DNA of 64,000 nt, from contig NZ_CH672414.1 of NCBI RefSeq assembly GCF_000152785.1, positions 463,615-527,614 on the forward strand. Reading direction: 5' to 3'. Position 1 is the stretch's first letter, and each line of letters begins with the position of its first letter. The DNA is from Yoonia vestfoldensis SKA53. Its GTDB lineage: Bacteria; Pseudomonadota; Alphaproteobacteria; Rhodobacterales; Rhodobacteraceae. The notes beneath the pieces are model-generated. The model had not been told where the DNA came from. It saw only the letters and a program-made list of their open reading frames with translations, and did not search any database. Below are positions 55,146 to 64,000 of the stretch, one piece after another. The translations under genes were made by a program, and so were the position numbers.

Positions 55146-55870
55146 CTTGCGGCAAGGGCCGCGATGATCGGGGTAAAATCGACAGCCTTCAGGCTGGCCC
55201 CGCCGACCAGCGCGCCTGTGACATGTGGCACGGCAAAGATGGCGGCCGCATTGTCGCCTTTGACCGACCCGCCATACAGGATGCCGAAACCGGCCCCATC
55301 GGCAAAGCGCGCGGTCAGCCGCGCGTGGATATGGGCATGAACCTGCGCGATCTGGTCGGTGGTGGGCACCTTGCCAGTGCCGATAGCCCAGATCGGTTCA
55401 TAGGCGATCACGGTATTGTCGGCGGTTGCGCAATCGGGCACAGATCCGGCCAGTTGCGCATCAATGACATCCAGTGTCGTGCCAGCCTCGCGCTGCACCA
55501 GCGTTTCACCGATACAGATGATCGTGATCAGCCCCGCATCATGTGCGGCGCGTGATTTCGCGGCGACGATGGCGTCGGTTTCATGATGATCTGTGCGGCG
55601 TTCGGAATGGCCGGTGATGACATGGGTTGCCCCGACATCGGCCAGCATTGCCGCCGATATATCGCCGGTATGCGCGCCATGGGTGGCGGTGTGGCAATCC
55701 TGAGCGCCGATGGCGATCGGTAATCCCGCACAGGACCCGATCAGCGTGGCGGGCAGGCAGATCAGCACATCAACATCATAACCGCGCTGTTCTGCCAGCG
55801 TCGCCAGCTGTGTCAGATCGGCGCGCAATCCGTTCATCTTCCAATTGCCGGCGGCAAGCTTGCGTCGCAT
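55142..55870 (-). CDS. tpiA: Triosephosphate isomerase
   Basis: 242 residues, TIM barrel. Catalytic K10 region (AAGNWKMNG), H in ITGHSERR, E in [12 protein letters not shown], and the phosphate-binding [11 protein letters not shown]. It interconverts DHAP and glyceraldehyde 3-phosphate. AAAGGACAGCCC precedes ATG 55870. Single gene between the B12-binding and IscA-type genes. Confidence 0.95.
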   Translation of the reverse strand: MRRKLAAGNWKMNGLRADLTQLATLAEQRGYDVDVLICLPATLIGSCAGLPIAIGAQDCHTATHGAHTGDISAAMLADVGATHVITGHSERRTDHHETDAIVAAKSRAAHDAGLITIICIGETLVQREAGTTLDVIDAQLAGSVPDCATADNTVIAYEPIWAIGTGKVPTTDQIAQVHAHIHARLTARFADGAGFGILYGGSVKGDNAAAIFAVPHVTGALVGGASLKAVDFTPIIAALAAS

Positions 55871-55890
55871 GGGCTGTCCTTTGATGGGCG

Positions 55891-56253
55891 TCAGCGCGAC
55901 GCGATATTCTCCGCGAACTTGATCGATTCCCCGCAGCCGCAGGCATCGACCACATTGGGATTGCGGAACTTGAACCCGGATTCGAGCAAGGATGTTTCAT
56001 AATCGATCTCGGTGCCGAACAAGAACATCTGCGCCATCGGCGCGATCATCACACGCGCGCCTTGCTGTTCGACGACCTCGTCCAGCGGATCAATGTCGGT
56101 GACATAGGCCATGGTATATTCCATCCCAGCGCAACCGCCCTTTTTCACACCAATCCGCAGGCCCTGATGGCCGTCCTTGGCCATGAGCCGGGCGATCTGG
56201 GTGGCGGCCTTTTCGGTGATGGTGACAGCTTGTTTGCCGGGGATGCCGAACAT
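55891..56253 (-). CDS. A-type iron-sulfur carrier (IscA/SufA family)
   Basis: 120 residues. The three cluster cysteines are in [10 protein letters not shown] and DACGCGES. It transfers Fe-S clusters to target enzymes. AAGGAGTTTCCC precedes ATG 56253. It lies near a SufT-like gene but the core suf operon is not in the window. Confidence 0.93.
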   Translation of the reverse strand: MFGIPGKQAVTITEKAATQIARLMAKDGHQGLRIGVKKGGCAGMEYTMAYVTDIDPLDEVVEQQGARVMIAPMAQMFLFGTEIDYETSLLESGFKFRNPNVVDACGCGESIKFAENIASR

Positions 56254-56328
56254 GGGAAACTCCTTGCGTTGTTTCCAAGATAGGGCAGGGACCCGGACGA
56301 CACAAGGTCGCCGTCCGGGCCTTTGGGG

Positions 56329-57534
56329 TCACAGACCCATGCAATTGGCGTAATAGGTCGTGGTGGCGGGCCAGTCAGAGAACACGCCGATCACGCCGAC
56401 ATCCTGTGCCAGCACATCGAGCACCTCGAAATAGGCGCCGTCATTGGTGATCGCATCATTGACGCCCTGGAAATACCACCCGCCGCCGGTGTGCAATGGG
56501 CCGGACCGTTCCAGCGTCCAGGTGATGATCTGCAGATCGGCTGCCTTTGCGGCCGTGGCAAGTGCAGACGGCACGATCTTGCCGTCTTGCAGCGTGACCA
56601 GCATCCATGTCGGCGGCGCGATGATGTTCACACCCATCGCCTTGAGCTCTTCCATGGTGTTGGGCCAAGTCGCAGGATCATGCGGTGTATAGCCATCGAC
56701 GGTTTCGTATTCGTCCATCAGATAGACGGCCTGCGCACCAAATGCGGGTTCGTTCTTGATCCAGTACAAGACATCGTCAAGGTTGAACGACTGCAGCCAG
56801 ACGTCGCTGGCGGGGATACCGGCGGCTTTGTATTCATCGACCAGCTTTTGCGCGTAATCTTCCTGGCTAAAGCCGTTGAACGGCATTTCGACCGAGGGGG
56901 ATTTCAGCTCTGGTGTGAATTTCGCGCCCAGATCGCGGAACAGCGCGATGGATTCGGCATGCGTCATCAGCGTAGCGTTTGTTGCATAAAGATCGGTGCG
57001 CCAGTTGGCGGTGCCGTTCAGATAGTCCGCGGCTGTGGTGGCGGCCGTGTTGGCAGCATCCATCTTGGGGTCAAGCGTCTGGAATTCGGCCAGCGTCAGG
57101 TCGCTGGTGCGGCATTCGGCGCTGGCGCGCGTGTCACCATTGGCGGGGCTAAAGCCTGCGGTGCATTTGTCGGCCAATGGTGTCACAAGGATGTTGGTCG
57201 TGGTGTGCAGGTCGTTCTGCGCATGGCGGCAGACCAGTTCCAGATCAGCGGTGAAGGTCACGTCACATTCCAGAATACCTGCACCCATCTGGGCTGCGGC
57301 GACGTTTGATTCGACAGTATGCTCAGGGAACATCAGCGGCGCGCCACGGTGCCCGATGGAGAAATCCGACCGCATGGGCGTCTGGTCTGCGCAAGCCAGC
57401 AATTGCTCTTTCAGGGGGCTGTCGGTCATCTGGCTGACCAGATAGGCAGGGCGCGGACCATAGGTCAGTGCGGTCTCGGCGATGGCCGTGGTGCCGGCCA
57501 GCGTGGCAAGCAATGTAAGGGATAACCGTGTCAT
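56329..57534 (-). CDS. Periplasmic glycerophosphodiester phosphodiesterase
   Basis: 401 residues from ATG 57534 (GGAG upstream). Signal peptide about 1-20 ([20 protein letters not shown]), then a GDPD TIM barrel: [14 protein letters not shown] (HR pair and metal glutamate) and [21 protein letters not shown]. It hydrolyses glycerophosphodiesters to glycerol 3-phosphate outside the cytoplasm, a phosphorus and carbon supply role like GlpQ. It is long for the family (about 330-370) with an insert around residues 140-200. Confidence 0.9.
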   Translation of the reverse strand: MTRLSLTLLATLAGTTAIAETALTYGPRPAYLVSQMTDSPLKEQLLACADQTPMRSDFSIGHRGAPLMFPEHTVESNVAAAQMGAGILECDVTFTADLELVCRHAQNDLHTTTNILVTPLADKCTAGFSPANGDTRASAECRTSDLTLAEFQTLDPKMDAANTAATTAADYLNGTANWRTDLYATNATLMTHAESIALFRDLGAKFTPELKSPSVEMPFNGFSQEDYAQKLVDEYKAAGIPASDVWLQSFNLDDVLYWIKNEPAFGAQAVYLMDEYETVDGYTPHDPATWPNTMEELKAMGVNIIAPPTWMLVTLQDGKIVPSALATAAKAADLQIITWTLERSGPLHTGGGWYFQGVNDAITNDGAYFEVLDVLAQDVGVIGVFSDWPATTTYYANCMGL

Positions 57535-57619
57535 GGGATGCTCCAGTGTTATGACTGAAGCGGTGGATGCCGCGCGAATGTAACGGCTGCGCAATTCCGT
57601 TGTGAAGGTTTTCTGACGC

Positions 57620-57982
57620 TTACATGAAACCCAGTTCAAGCCGTGCTTCGTCCGACATCATGTCCATGCCCCATTGCGGCTCGAACGTCATTTCGACATC
57701 GACCTGTTTGACGCCGGGCAGAGGTTCGATCGCGTCAGCGACCCAGCCGGGCATTTCGCCTGCCACCGGACAGCCGGGCGCTGTCAGTGTCATGACGATG
57801 TTGACGGCGTTGTCGTCTTTGATGTCGATTGTGTAGATCAGACCCAGATCATAGATATTGACAGGGATTTCAGGGTCATAGACCGACCGGCACGCCTGAA
57901 CGACATCGTCATACAAAGGATGATCTGTCGTCGATGGCGCGATCAAGGGCGCGCCTTCCAATTGTGCGTTTGCATCTATCAT
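57620..57982 (-). CDS. SufT-like DUF59 (MIP18 family) protein
   Basis: 120 residues. MIP18/DUF59 core: [32 protein letters not shown] (one conserved cysteine) and [23 protein letters not shown]. Such proteins help mature Fe-S enzymes; in suf operons it is SufT. The frame extends upstream to 58294 but shadows tgt. ATG 57982 with AGGA nine bases upstream. Confidence 0.88.
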   Translation of the reverse strand: MIDANAQLEGAPLIAPSTTDHPLYDDVVQACRSVYDPEIPVNIYDLGLIYTIDIKDDNAVNIVMTLTAPGCPVAGEMPGWVADAIEPLPGVKQVDVEMTFEPQWGMDMMSDEARLELGFM

Positions 57983-58112
57983 CTGATTGGTTCCTGCATT
58001 CCTGAGAAAACATATAGGGTTTGCCGCCCATGCCGTAAAGGGGCGGCGGACGCTGCGGTCTTTCCAATCCCGCGCCCTTGCGGCATATGCCTTGCCAGCA
58101 AGAGGATAGCCG

Positions 58113-59243
58113 ATGACCCAGCGTTTTTCATTTGACCTGCATGCCACCGACGGCAAGGCGCGCACAGGTGCGATCAGCACCCCGCGCGGCGTGATCCGCA
58201 CGCCCGCCTTCATGCCCGTCGGCACCGCCGCCACGGTCAAGGCGATGCTGCCCGAAAGCGTGGCCGCCACGGGGGCCGATATTCTGCTGGGCAATACCTA
58301 TCACCTGATGCTGCGCCCGACGGCGGAACGGATCGCGCGTCTGGGCGGGCTGCACAAATTCATGAACTGGGACAAGCCGATCCTGACCGACAGTGGCGGG
58401 TTTCAGGTGATGTCGCTGGCCGGATTGCGCAAACTGACCGAGGAAGGCGTGACCTTCAAAAGCCATATCGACGGATCGCGCCATCATTTGTCACCGGAAC
58501 GGTCGATGGAAATTCAGGCGCTGCTGGGGTCTGACATCGTGATGTGTTTTGACGAATGCCCCGCCTTGCCCGCTGACCGTGACCGGATCAAATCCAGCAT
58601 GGATCTGTCGATGCGATGGGCGCAGCGGTCACGTGATGCGTTCGGCGACAGGCCCGGTCATGCGCTGTTTGGCATCCAGCAAGGCGGGCTGGAACAGGAC
58701 CTGCGCGAAGAATCCGCCCAAGCGCTGCAAGCCATCGGGTTTGACGGCTATGCCGTGGGCGGTCTGGCTGTGGGCGAAGGACAAGAGGCGATGTTCGGCG
58801 TGCTGGATTACGCACCCGACCAATTGCCGGTCGACAAACCCCGGTACCTGATGGGCGTGGGCAAGCCTGATGACATTGTCGGCGCGGTCAAGCGCGGCAT
58901 CGACATGATGGATTGCGTGCTGCCGTCGCGGTCGGGCCGCACGGGGCAGGCCTTTACGCGCCACGGTGTCGTGAACATCAAGAATGCCCGCCATCAGGAT
59001 GATCCGCGCCCCTTGGACGAGGCATGCACCTGTCCCGCCTGCCGCGGCTATTCGCGCGCCTATCTGCATCATGTGTTCCGCGCCAACGAGATGATTTCGG
59101 GCATGCTGCTGACATGGCACAACCTGCATTACTTCCAGCAGATCATGGCCGGTATGCGCGATGCCATATCCGCAGGCACCTTTGCCGCATGGGAGGCAGA
59201 TTTCCACGCCCTGCGCGCGCAGGGTGATATCGACCCGCTGTGA
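58113..59243 (+). CDS. tgt: tRNA-guanine transglycosylase
   Basis: 376 residues. Catalytic [10 protein letters not shown] and [12 protein letters not shown] (nucleophile and base-exchange loop) plus a C-terminal zinc site [16 protein letters not shown]. It replaces guanine 34 of Asp, Asn, His and Tyr tRNAs with preQ1, a step to queuosine; two of its tRNA-Asp substrates are encoded 4.5 kb downstream. AGAGGA precedes ATG 58113. Confidence 0.96.
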   Translation: MTQRFSFDLHATDGKARTGAISTPRGVIRTPAFMPVGTAATVKAMLPESVAATGADILLGNTYHLMLRPTAERIARLGGLHKFMNWDKPILTDSGGFQVMSLAGLRKLTEEGVTFKSHIDGSRHHLSPERSMEIQALLGSDIVMCFDECPALPADRDRIKSSMDLSMRWAQRSRDAFGDRPGHALFGIQQGGLEQDLREESAQALQAIGFDGYAVGGLAVGEGQEAMFGVLDYAPDQLPVDKPRYLMGVGKPDDIVGAVKRGIDMMDCVLPSRSGRTGQAFTRHGVVNIKNARHQDDPRPLDEACTCPACRGYSRAYLHHVFRANEMISGMLLTWHNLHYFQQIMAGMRDAISAGTFAAWEADFHALRAQGDIDPL

Positions 59244-59254
59244 TCCATGGCTGG

Positions 59255-59282
59255 TTGACAGCCCCAGATGTCAGCCCCATTT
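59255..59282 (+). promoter_or_regulatory. Heat-shock (sigma-32-like) promoter upstream of lon
   Basis: TTGACA (59255-59260), 14 bases, then CCCCATTT (59275-59282). The -10 equals the sigma-32 consensus CCCCATNT and the -35 begins TTGA as in CTTGAA. Lon is a heat-shock gene in many proteobacteria. About 75 bases separate it from the lon ATG. Confidence 0.65.
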
Positions 59283-59357
59283 GTATTGCCCAAGAGGGGA
59301 CGCACCATGCTGCCGATCACACGGGGCTGACGCGTTCTGCCAAAAAAGGAAAAACCC

Positions 59358-61766
<2,409 letters not shown>

Positions 61767-61785
61767 CCGCGGTCTTGCAAAAATC

Positions 61786-61818
61786 AAAGGCGCGTCTTGC
61801 AAAAGGCGCGCCTTTCGC
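61786..61818 (+). terminator. Terminator after lon
   Basis: AAAGGCGCG (61786-61794) pairs with CGCGCCTTT (61807-61815) around a 12-base loop, 20 bases after the lon stop. The T-run is short. Confidence 0.65.
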
Positions 61819-61883
61819 CTGCTAAGGCGCTGGCGCCGCGCGCCAAACCCGCTAAACTACCCCTGATTGCAACAGGACAGACC

Positions 61884-62204
61884 ATGGCACGCGCAGATTC
61901 CTCCGCTTCCGAAACAGCCGCCCCTATGCCGCTGAAAAAACCCGACCTGCTGGATCAGCTGGCCACGCGCAGCGGGCTCAAGAAACGCGACGCCAAGCTG
62001 GCGCTGGACGCAACCCTTGCCCTGATCGGCGAGGCGCTGGCACGCGGTGACGACCTGCTTTTGCCCCCGCTGGGCCGGGTCCGCGTGGTCAAGGCCAAGG
62101 ATCTGGGCGCAGGCGCACAGCTGCTGACATTGAAATTGCGCAGCGGCAAAGATGCCTCACAAAGCGGTAAAACCGGTCTTGCAACTGCAGTCGAGGACGT
62201 CTAA
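61884..62204 (+). CDS. HU-family DNA-binding protein, atypical
   Basis: 106 residues from ATG 61884 (AGGACAG upstream). The HU/IHF fold is recognisable (PDLLDQLATRSGLKKRDAKLALDATLALIGEALARGD in pieces, then LPPLGRVRVVKAKDLG), but the usual DNA-arm sequence (RNPxTG) is missing and an Ala/Ser-rich tail of about 15 residues is added at the N-terminus. Probably a divergent nucleoid protein; its own role is not known. Confidence 0.75.
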   Translation: MARADSSASETAAPMPLKKPDLLDQLATRSGLKKRDAKLALDATLALIGEALARGDDLLLPPLGRVRVVKAKDLGAGAQLLTLKLRSGKDASQSGKTGLATAVEDV

Positions 62205-62217
62205 ATCACCACGCAAT

Positions 62218-62292
62218 GGGTGATTAGCTCAGTGGTAGAGCGCTTCGTTCACATCGAAGATGTCAGGAGTTCAAATCTCTTATCACCCACCA
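62218..62292 (+). tRNA. tRNA-Val (CAC anticodon)
   Basis: Cloverleaf of 75 bases with encoded CCA. Acceptor GGGTGAT/ATCACCC, anticodon stem CTTCG/CGAAG with loop TTCACAT, so the anticodon is CAC (codon GUG). The D-loop is one base shorter (GTGG) than in the second tRNA-Val, and the T-stem holds a G-U pair. Confidence 0.95.
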
Positions 62293-62354
62293 TTTCGCTT
62301 GCAAGTGATGTGGTCCTTCGCCTGACAGCACAGCTCCAGCCTCACAGGTCCACA

Positions 62355-62918
62355 ATGACATTCCCTGAAATCTATATCCTGCGCCACGGGCAAACCGAAT
62401 GGAACGCCGAAAACCGGATGCAGGGCGCGCTCAATTCGCCGCTGACCGCGCAGGGCGCGGCTGACGCGGCGCGGCAGGGTGCGATCCTTGCGCAACGTGA
62501 TCTGACTGGTTTCCAGTTCTGGTGCAGCCCGCAGGGGCGTGCGGTCCAGACGGCGGGCATCGCGCTGGCGCGGATCGCGGCACATATCCACACCGACCAC
62601 CGCCTGCGCGAAATCGGTGTTGGCGATTGGGCAGGGTTGCTGCGCGACACGCTGCCGATGCCGGATGGCCCCGATCCAGTCGCTGCACAATATGCCATGG
62701 CCCCGAACGGCGAAGGTTTCGCAGCCCTCGAGACACGCTGCCGTTCTTTTCTGGCCGATCTGAACGCTCCCGCCGTTCTGGTGACCCATGGGATCACCAG
62801 CCGGGTGTTGCGCCGCATCCTTGCGGGGGATGCCGCGATTGCCGTGTCCACAGCGCATGGCGGGCAGGGGCGGGTCTATCACATCAAGGACGGCATCCAG
62901 CACCTTCTAGAAGCGTGA
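62355..62918 (+). CDS. Histidine phosphatase family protein
   Basis: 187 residues, phosphoglycerate-mutase-like. The RHG catalytic motif is LRHGQTEWN (phosphohistidine near residue 11) and the second histidine lies in VTHGITSR. Relatives dephosphorylate sugar phosphates or other small molecules; substrate unknown. ATG 62355; the longer frame runs through the tRNA-Val and is not coding. Repeat copy 3 follows it. Confidence 0.9.
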   Translation: MTFPEIYILRHGQTEWNAENRMQGALNSPLTAQGAADAARQGAILAQRDLTGFQFWCSPQGRAVQTAGIALARIAAHIHTDHRLREIGVGDWAGLLRDTLPMPDGPDPVAAQYAMAPNGEGFAALETRCRSFLADLNAPAVLVTHGITSRVLRRILAGDAAIAVSTAHGGQGRVYHIKDGIQHLLEA

Positions 62919-62941
62919 CCCAGGCCGCCCGCACCCCCATT

Positions 62942-62962
62942 ATCGTTCGAGCATAAATATCC
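62942..62962 (+). repeat. Intergenic repeat copy 3 (ATCGTTCGAGCATAAATAT core)
   Basis: The third copy, 23 bases after the histidine phosphatase stop. It is followed by TGGGGGTCCGG and, nine bases later, AGCCCCCGG, so the A+T core leads into a GC-rich hairpin of terminator-like form. Confidence 0.72.
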
Positions 62963-63032
62963 TGGGGGTCCGGTGGTTAGCCCCCGGCCACCACTTGCAT
63001 CACGCGCCGCGATATCCTAAAGCAGCGTCATC

Positions 63033-63108
63033 GGGTGATTAGCTCAGTTGGTAGAGCGCTTCCTTTACACGGAAGATGTCGGGAGTTCGAGCCTCTCATC
63101 ACCCACCA
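63033..63108 (+). tRNA. tRNA-Val (TAC anticodon)
   Basis: 76 bases with encoded CCA. Acceptor GGGTGAT/ATCACCC, anticodon stem CTTCC/GGAAG with loop TTTACAC, anticodon TAC. It differs from the tRNA-Val at 62218 mostly in the anticodon arm, D-loop and T-arm, so the two look like duplicated isoacceptors. Confidence 0.96.
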
Positions 63109-63573
63109 TCCACAATCCGCCACCCACAATCAGATTGTCGCGCCGCCGGTCTCGCACCCACATGTCATCGCGGCACTTTTGGCTGGGCTCAATTCACGAT
63201 GTCGCCTGTCGCGGTCGGATCGGTTGCGCCGCCCATCTTGGTTAATCAAAAATTGATGGCAGCGCGCGGGATGATGGACCTTGTCAATCTCTGTGGCGGG
63301 CGTTGATTGCCAAGCATGGGTGCGTCAAGGTGCGCGGCGTGATTGCATTTTTTTGGGGTCTCTCGATACGGATCTATTCATCGGCTTGCTTTGGTTGCAT
63401 CGGCTAACTTGTGACGTGACCAGCGCGCCAGTCTTTGTTGCAAATTTCTGCCGCGATCCGCGGGCGGCTGCGCGGATCAGAGTTATTTTCAGACAAGCCC
63501 TAAGACCGCTTGACGAGGCCCGCAGCCGCACTTAGAAGCACCCCACCAGCAGCGATGCTGGGAATGCAGATGC
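63109..63573. other. Intergenic stretch, no gene recognised
   Basis: 465 bases between tRNA-Val and tRNA-Asp. Open frames here have no ribosome site or family features. One perfect stem (GATCCGCG 63455-63462, CGCGGATC 63471-63478, eight-base loop) is followed by AGAGTTATTTTC and could be a terminator. Otherwise I see nothing. Confidence 0.5.
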
Positions 63574-63650
63574 GCGGTTGTAGCTCAGTTGGTTAGAGTA
63601 CCGGCCTGTCACGCCGGGGGTCGCGGGTTCGAGCCCCGTCAACCGCGCCA
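63574..63650 (+). tRNA. tRNA-Asp (GTC), copy 1
   Basis: 77 bases with encoded CCA. Acceptor GCGGTTG/CAACCGC, anticodon stem CCGGC/GCCGG with loop CTGTCAC, anticodon GTC. Identical to copy 2. Confidence 0.97.
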
Positions 63651-63682
63651 CTGCCTTTCCCTTACAAAAGACGACCCGGAAC

Positions 63683-63715
63683 GCCGCGCTGAAAAGCGCG
63701 GCTTTCGGTCTTTTT
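63683..63715 (+). terminator. Hairpin between the two tRNA-Asp genes
   Basis: GCCGCGCT-GAAA-AGCGCGGC (63683-63702), a perfect eight-base stem with a GNRA-type loop, followed by TTTCGGTCTTTTT. Likely an intrinsic terminator, so copy 2 probably has its own promoter. Confidence 0.7.
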
Positions 63716-63759
63716 GCCGTTGACGCCCGGCGCGCCCACGATTATTGCGCCCCTCACGC

Positions 63760-63836
63760 GCGGTTGTAGCTCAGTTGGTTAGAGTACCGGCCTGTCACGC
63801 CGGGGGTCGCGGGTTCGAGCCCCGTCAACCGCGCCA
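63760..63836 (+). tRNA. tRNA-Asp (GTC), copy 2
   Basis: Identical to copy 1 over all 77 bases, 186 bases downstream. The flanks are unlike those of copy 1 apart from GCGC just before the gene. Confidence 0.97.
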
Positions 63837-63877
63837 TTTCCCCGATATGACAGAGCGGCCTTCGGTGCTCTGCCTGA

Positions 63878-64000
63878 TCACGCGGTCTGCGTCATTGCAT
63901 GCAGGATTCGCGCCCAGGACCTGATTCCTTTGTGAAAAGACGACAGGTCATATTTTTCGTTGGGCGAATGGATCTGGTCGTCATTCTTGCCAAAGCCGAT
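63878..64000 (-). CDS. M20 family dipeptidase, C-terminal tail (cut by window edge)
   Basis: The last 40 codons and TGA of a minus-strand gene entering from the right. The residues [19 protein letters not shown] and then IRSWARIL match the C-terminus of M20 metallopeptidases (carnosinase/ArgE-DapE type), where the histidine in IHSPNE binds a metal. Only this tail is visible, so substrate cannot be judged. Confidence 0.8.
   Translation of the reverse strand: MGFGKNDDQIHSPNEKYDLSSFHKGIRSWARILHAMTQTA

Noticed and set aside
63281..63535. Possible 84-residue gene between tRNA-Val and tRNA-Asp
   Set aside because: No ribosome site or recognisable protein features; the segment also holds a perfect hairpin.

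Overview
This 64 kb window is a GC-rich stretch of chromosome (roughly 60-63% G+C by eye) from an alphaproteobacterium, most likely a Rhodobacterales / Rhodobacteraceae member of the Roseobacter or Loktanella-Yoonia type. The evidence is the gene content and order: a form II CO-dehydrogenase-type operon with moxR, VWA and xdhC-like partners, the cysG-DUF2849-cysI-cysH-DUF934 sulfur operon, surE-pcm-LysM/M23, tatABC, radA-cvpA-purF and a FrcBCA-type sugar transporter. The genus is not resolved. Both ends cut genes: a glycosyltransferase at the left edge and an M20 peptidase tail at the right edge.

Layout, left to right. 1-3372: GT4 glycosyltransferase, then the carboxynorspermidine polyamine pair (nspC plus its dehydrogenase) on the minus strand. 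4.0-8.2 kb: an RND efflux pair whose pump gene carries a one-base frameshift in a G6 run. 8.4-12 kb: a tightly coupled minus-strand operon (EutA-like racemase/isomerase, M24 metallohydrolase, diaminopropionate ammonia-lyase-like enzyme) divergent from an AsnC regulator; it looks like an uncharacterised amino-compound catabolic unit. 12-16.4 kb: ROK regulator divergent from a FrcBCA-like sugar ABC transporter. 16.5-21.7 kb: Kef-type antiporter, dusA, a TauE/SafE exporter coupled to a PhyH-like oxygenase, and a WYL regulator. 21.8-29.2 kb: tatABC plus a DUF815 ATPase, converging on surE-pcm-LysM/M23, then an SDR and purF. 29.3-36.4 kb: dnaB, alr, pqiA-like, radA, cvpA, and pyrC-pyrE, all on the minus strand. 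36.4-45.8 kb: an acyl-CoA (glutaryl-CoA type) dehydrogenase, then the plus-strand cox-type operon. 46.0-52.9 kb: infC with a non-AUG start and a relic second 3' end, ferredoxin-NADP reductase, and the assimilatory sulfate-reduction operon divergent from an Lrp/AsnC regulator. 53-59.2 kb: P450, a B12-binding regulator, tpiA, an IscA-type carrier, a glycerophosphodiesterase, a SufT-like protein and tgt. 59.3-64 kb: lon with a heat-shock-like promoter, an HU-like protein, two tRNA-Val, a histidine phosphatase and two identical tRNA-Asp.

The genes combine housekeeping (translation, purine and pyrimidine synthesis, Tat export, proteolysis) with accessory nutrient modules (sugar uptake, Mo-hydroxylase, sulfate assimilation, amino-compound catabolism). 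Several modules share one design: a regulator transcribed divergently from its probable targets, with a dyad in the shared promoter (AsnC/EutA-like, ROK/frc, Lrp/cys); the WYL regulator also has dyads in front of its own gene.

The points most worth attention are the EutA-like/M24/DpaL-like operon, the infC 3' relic with only synonymous differences, the frameshifted RND pump, and a three-copy intergenic repeat. I saw no CRISPR array, insertion sequence, prophage or integron.
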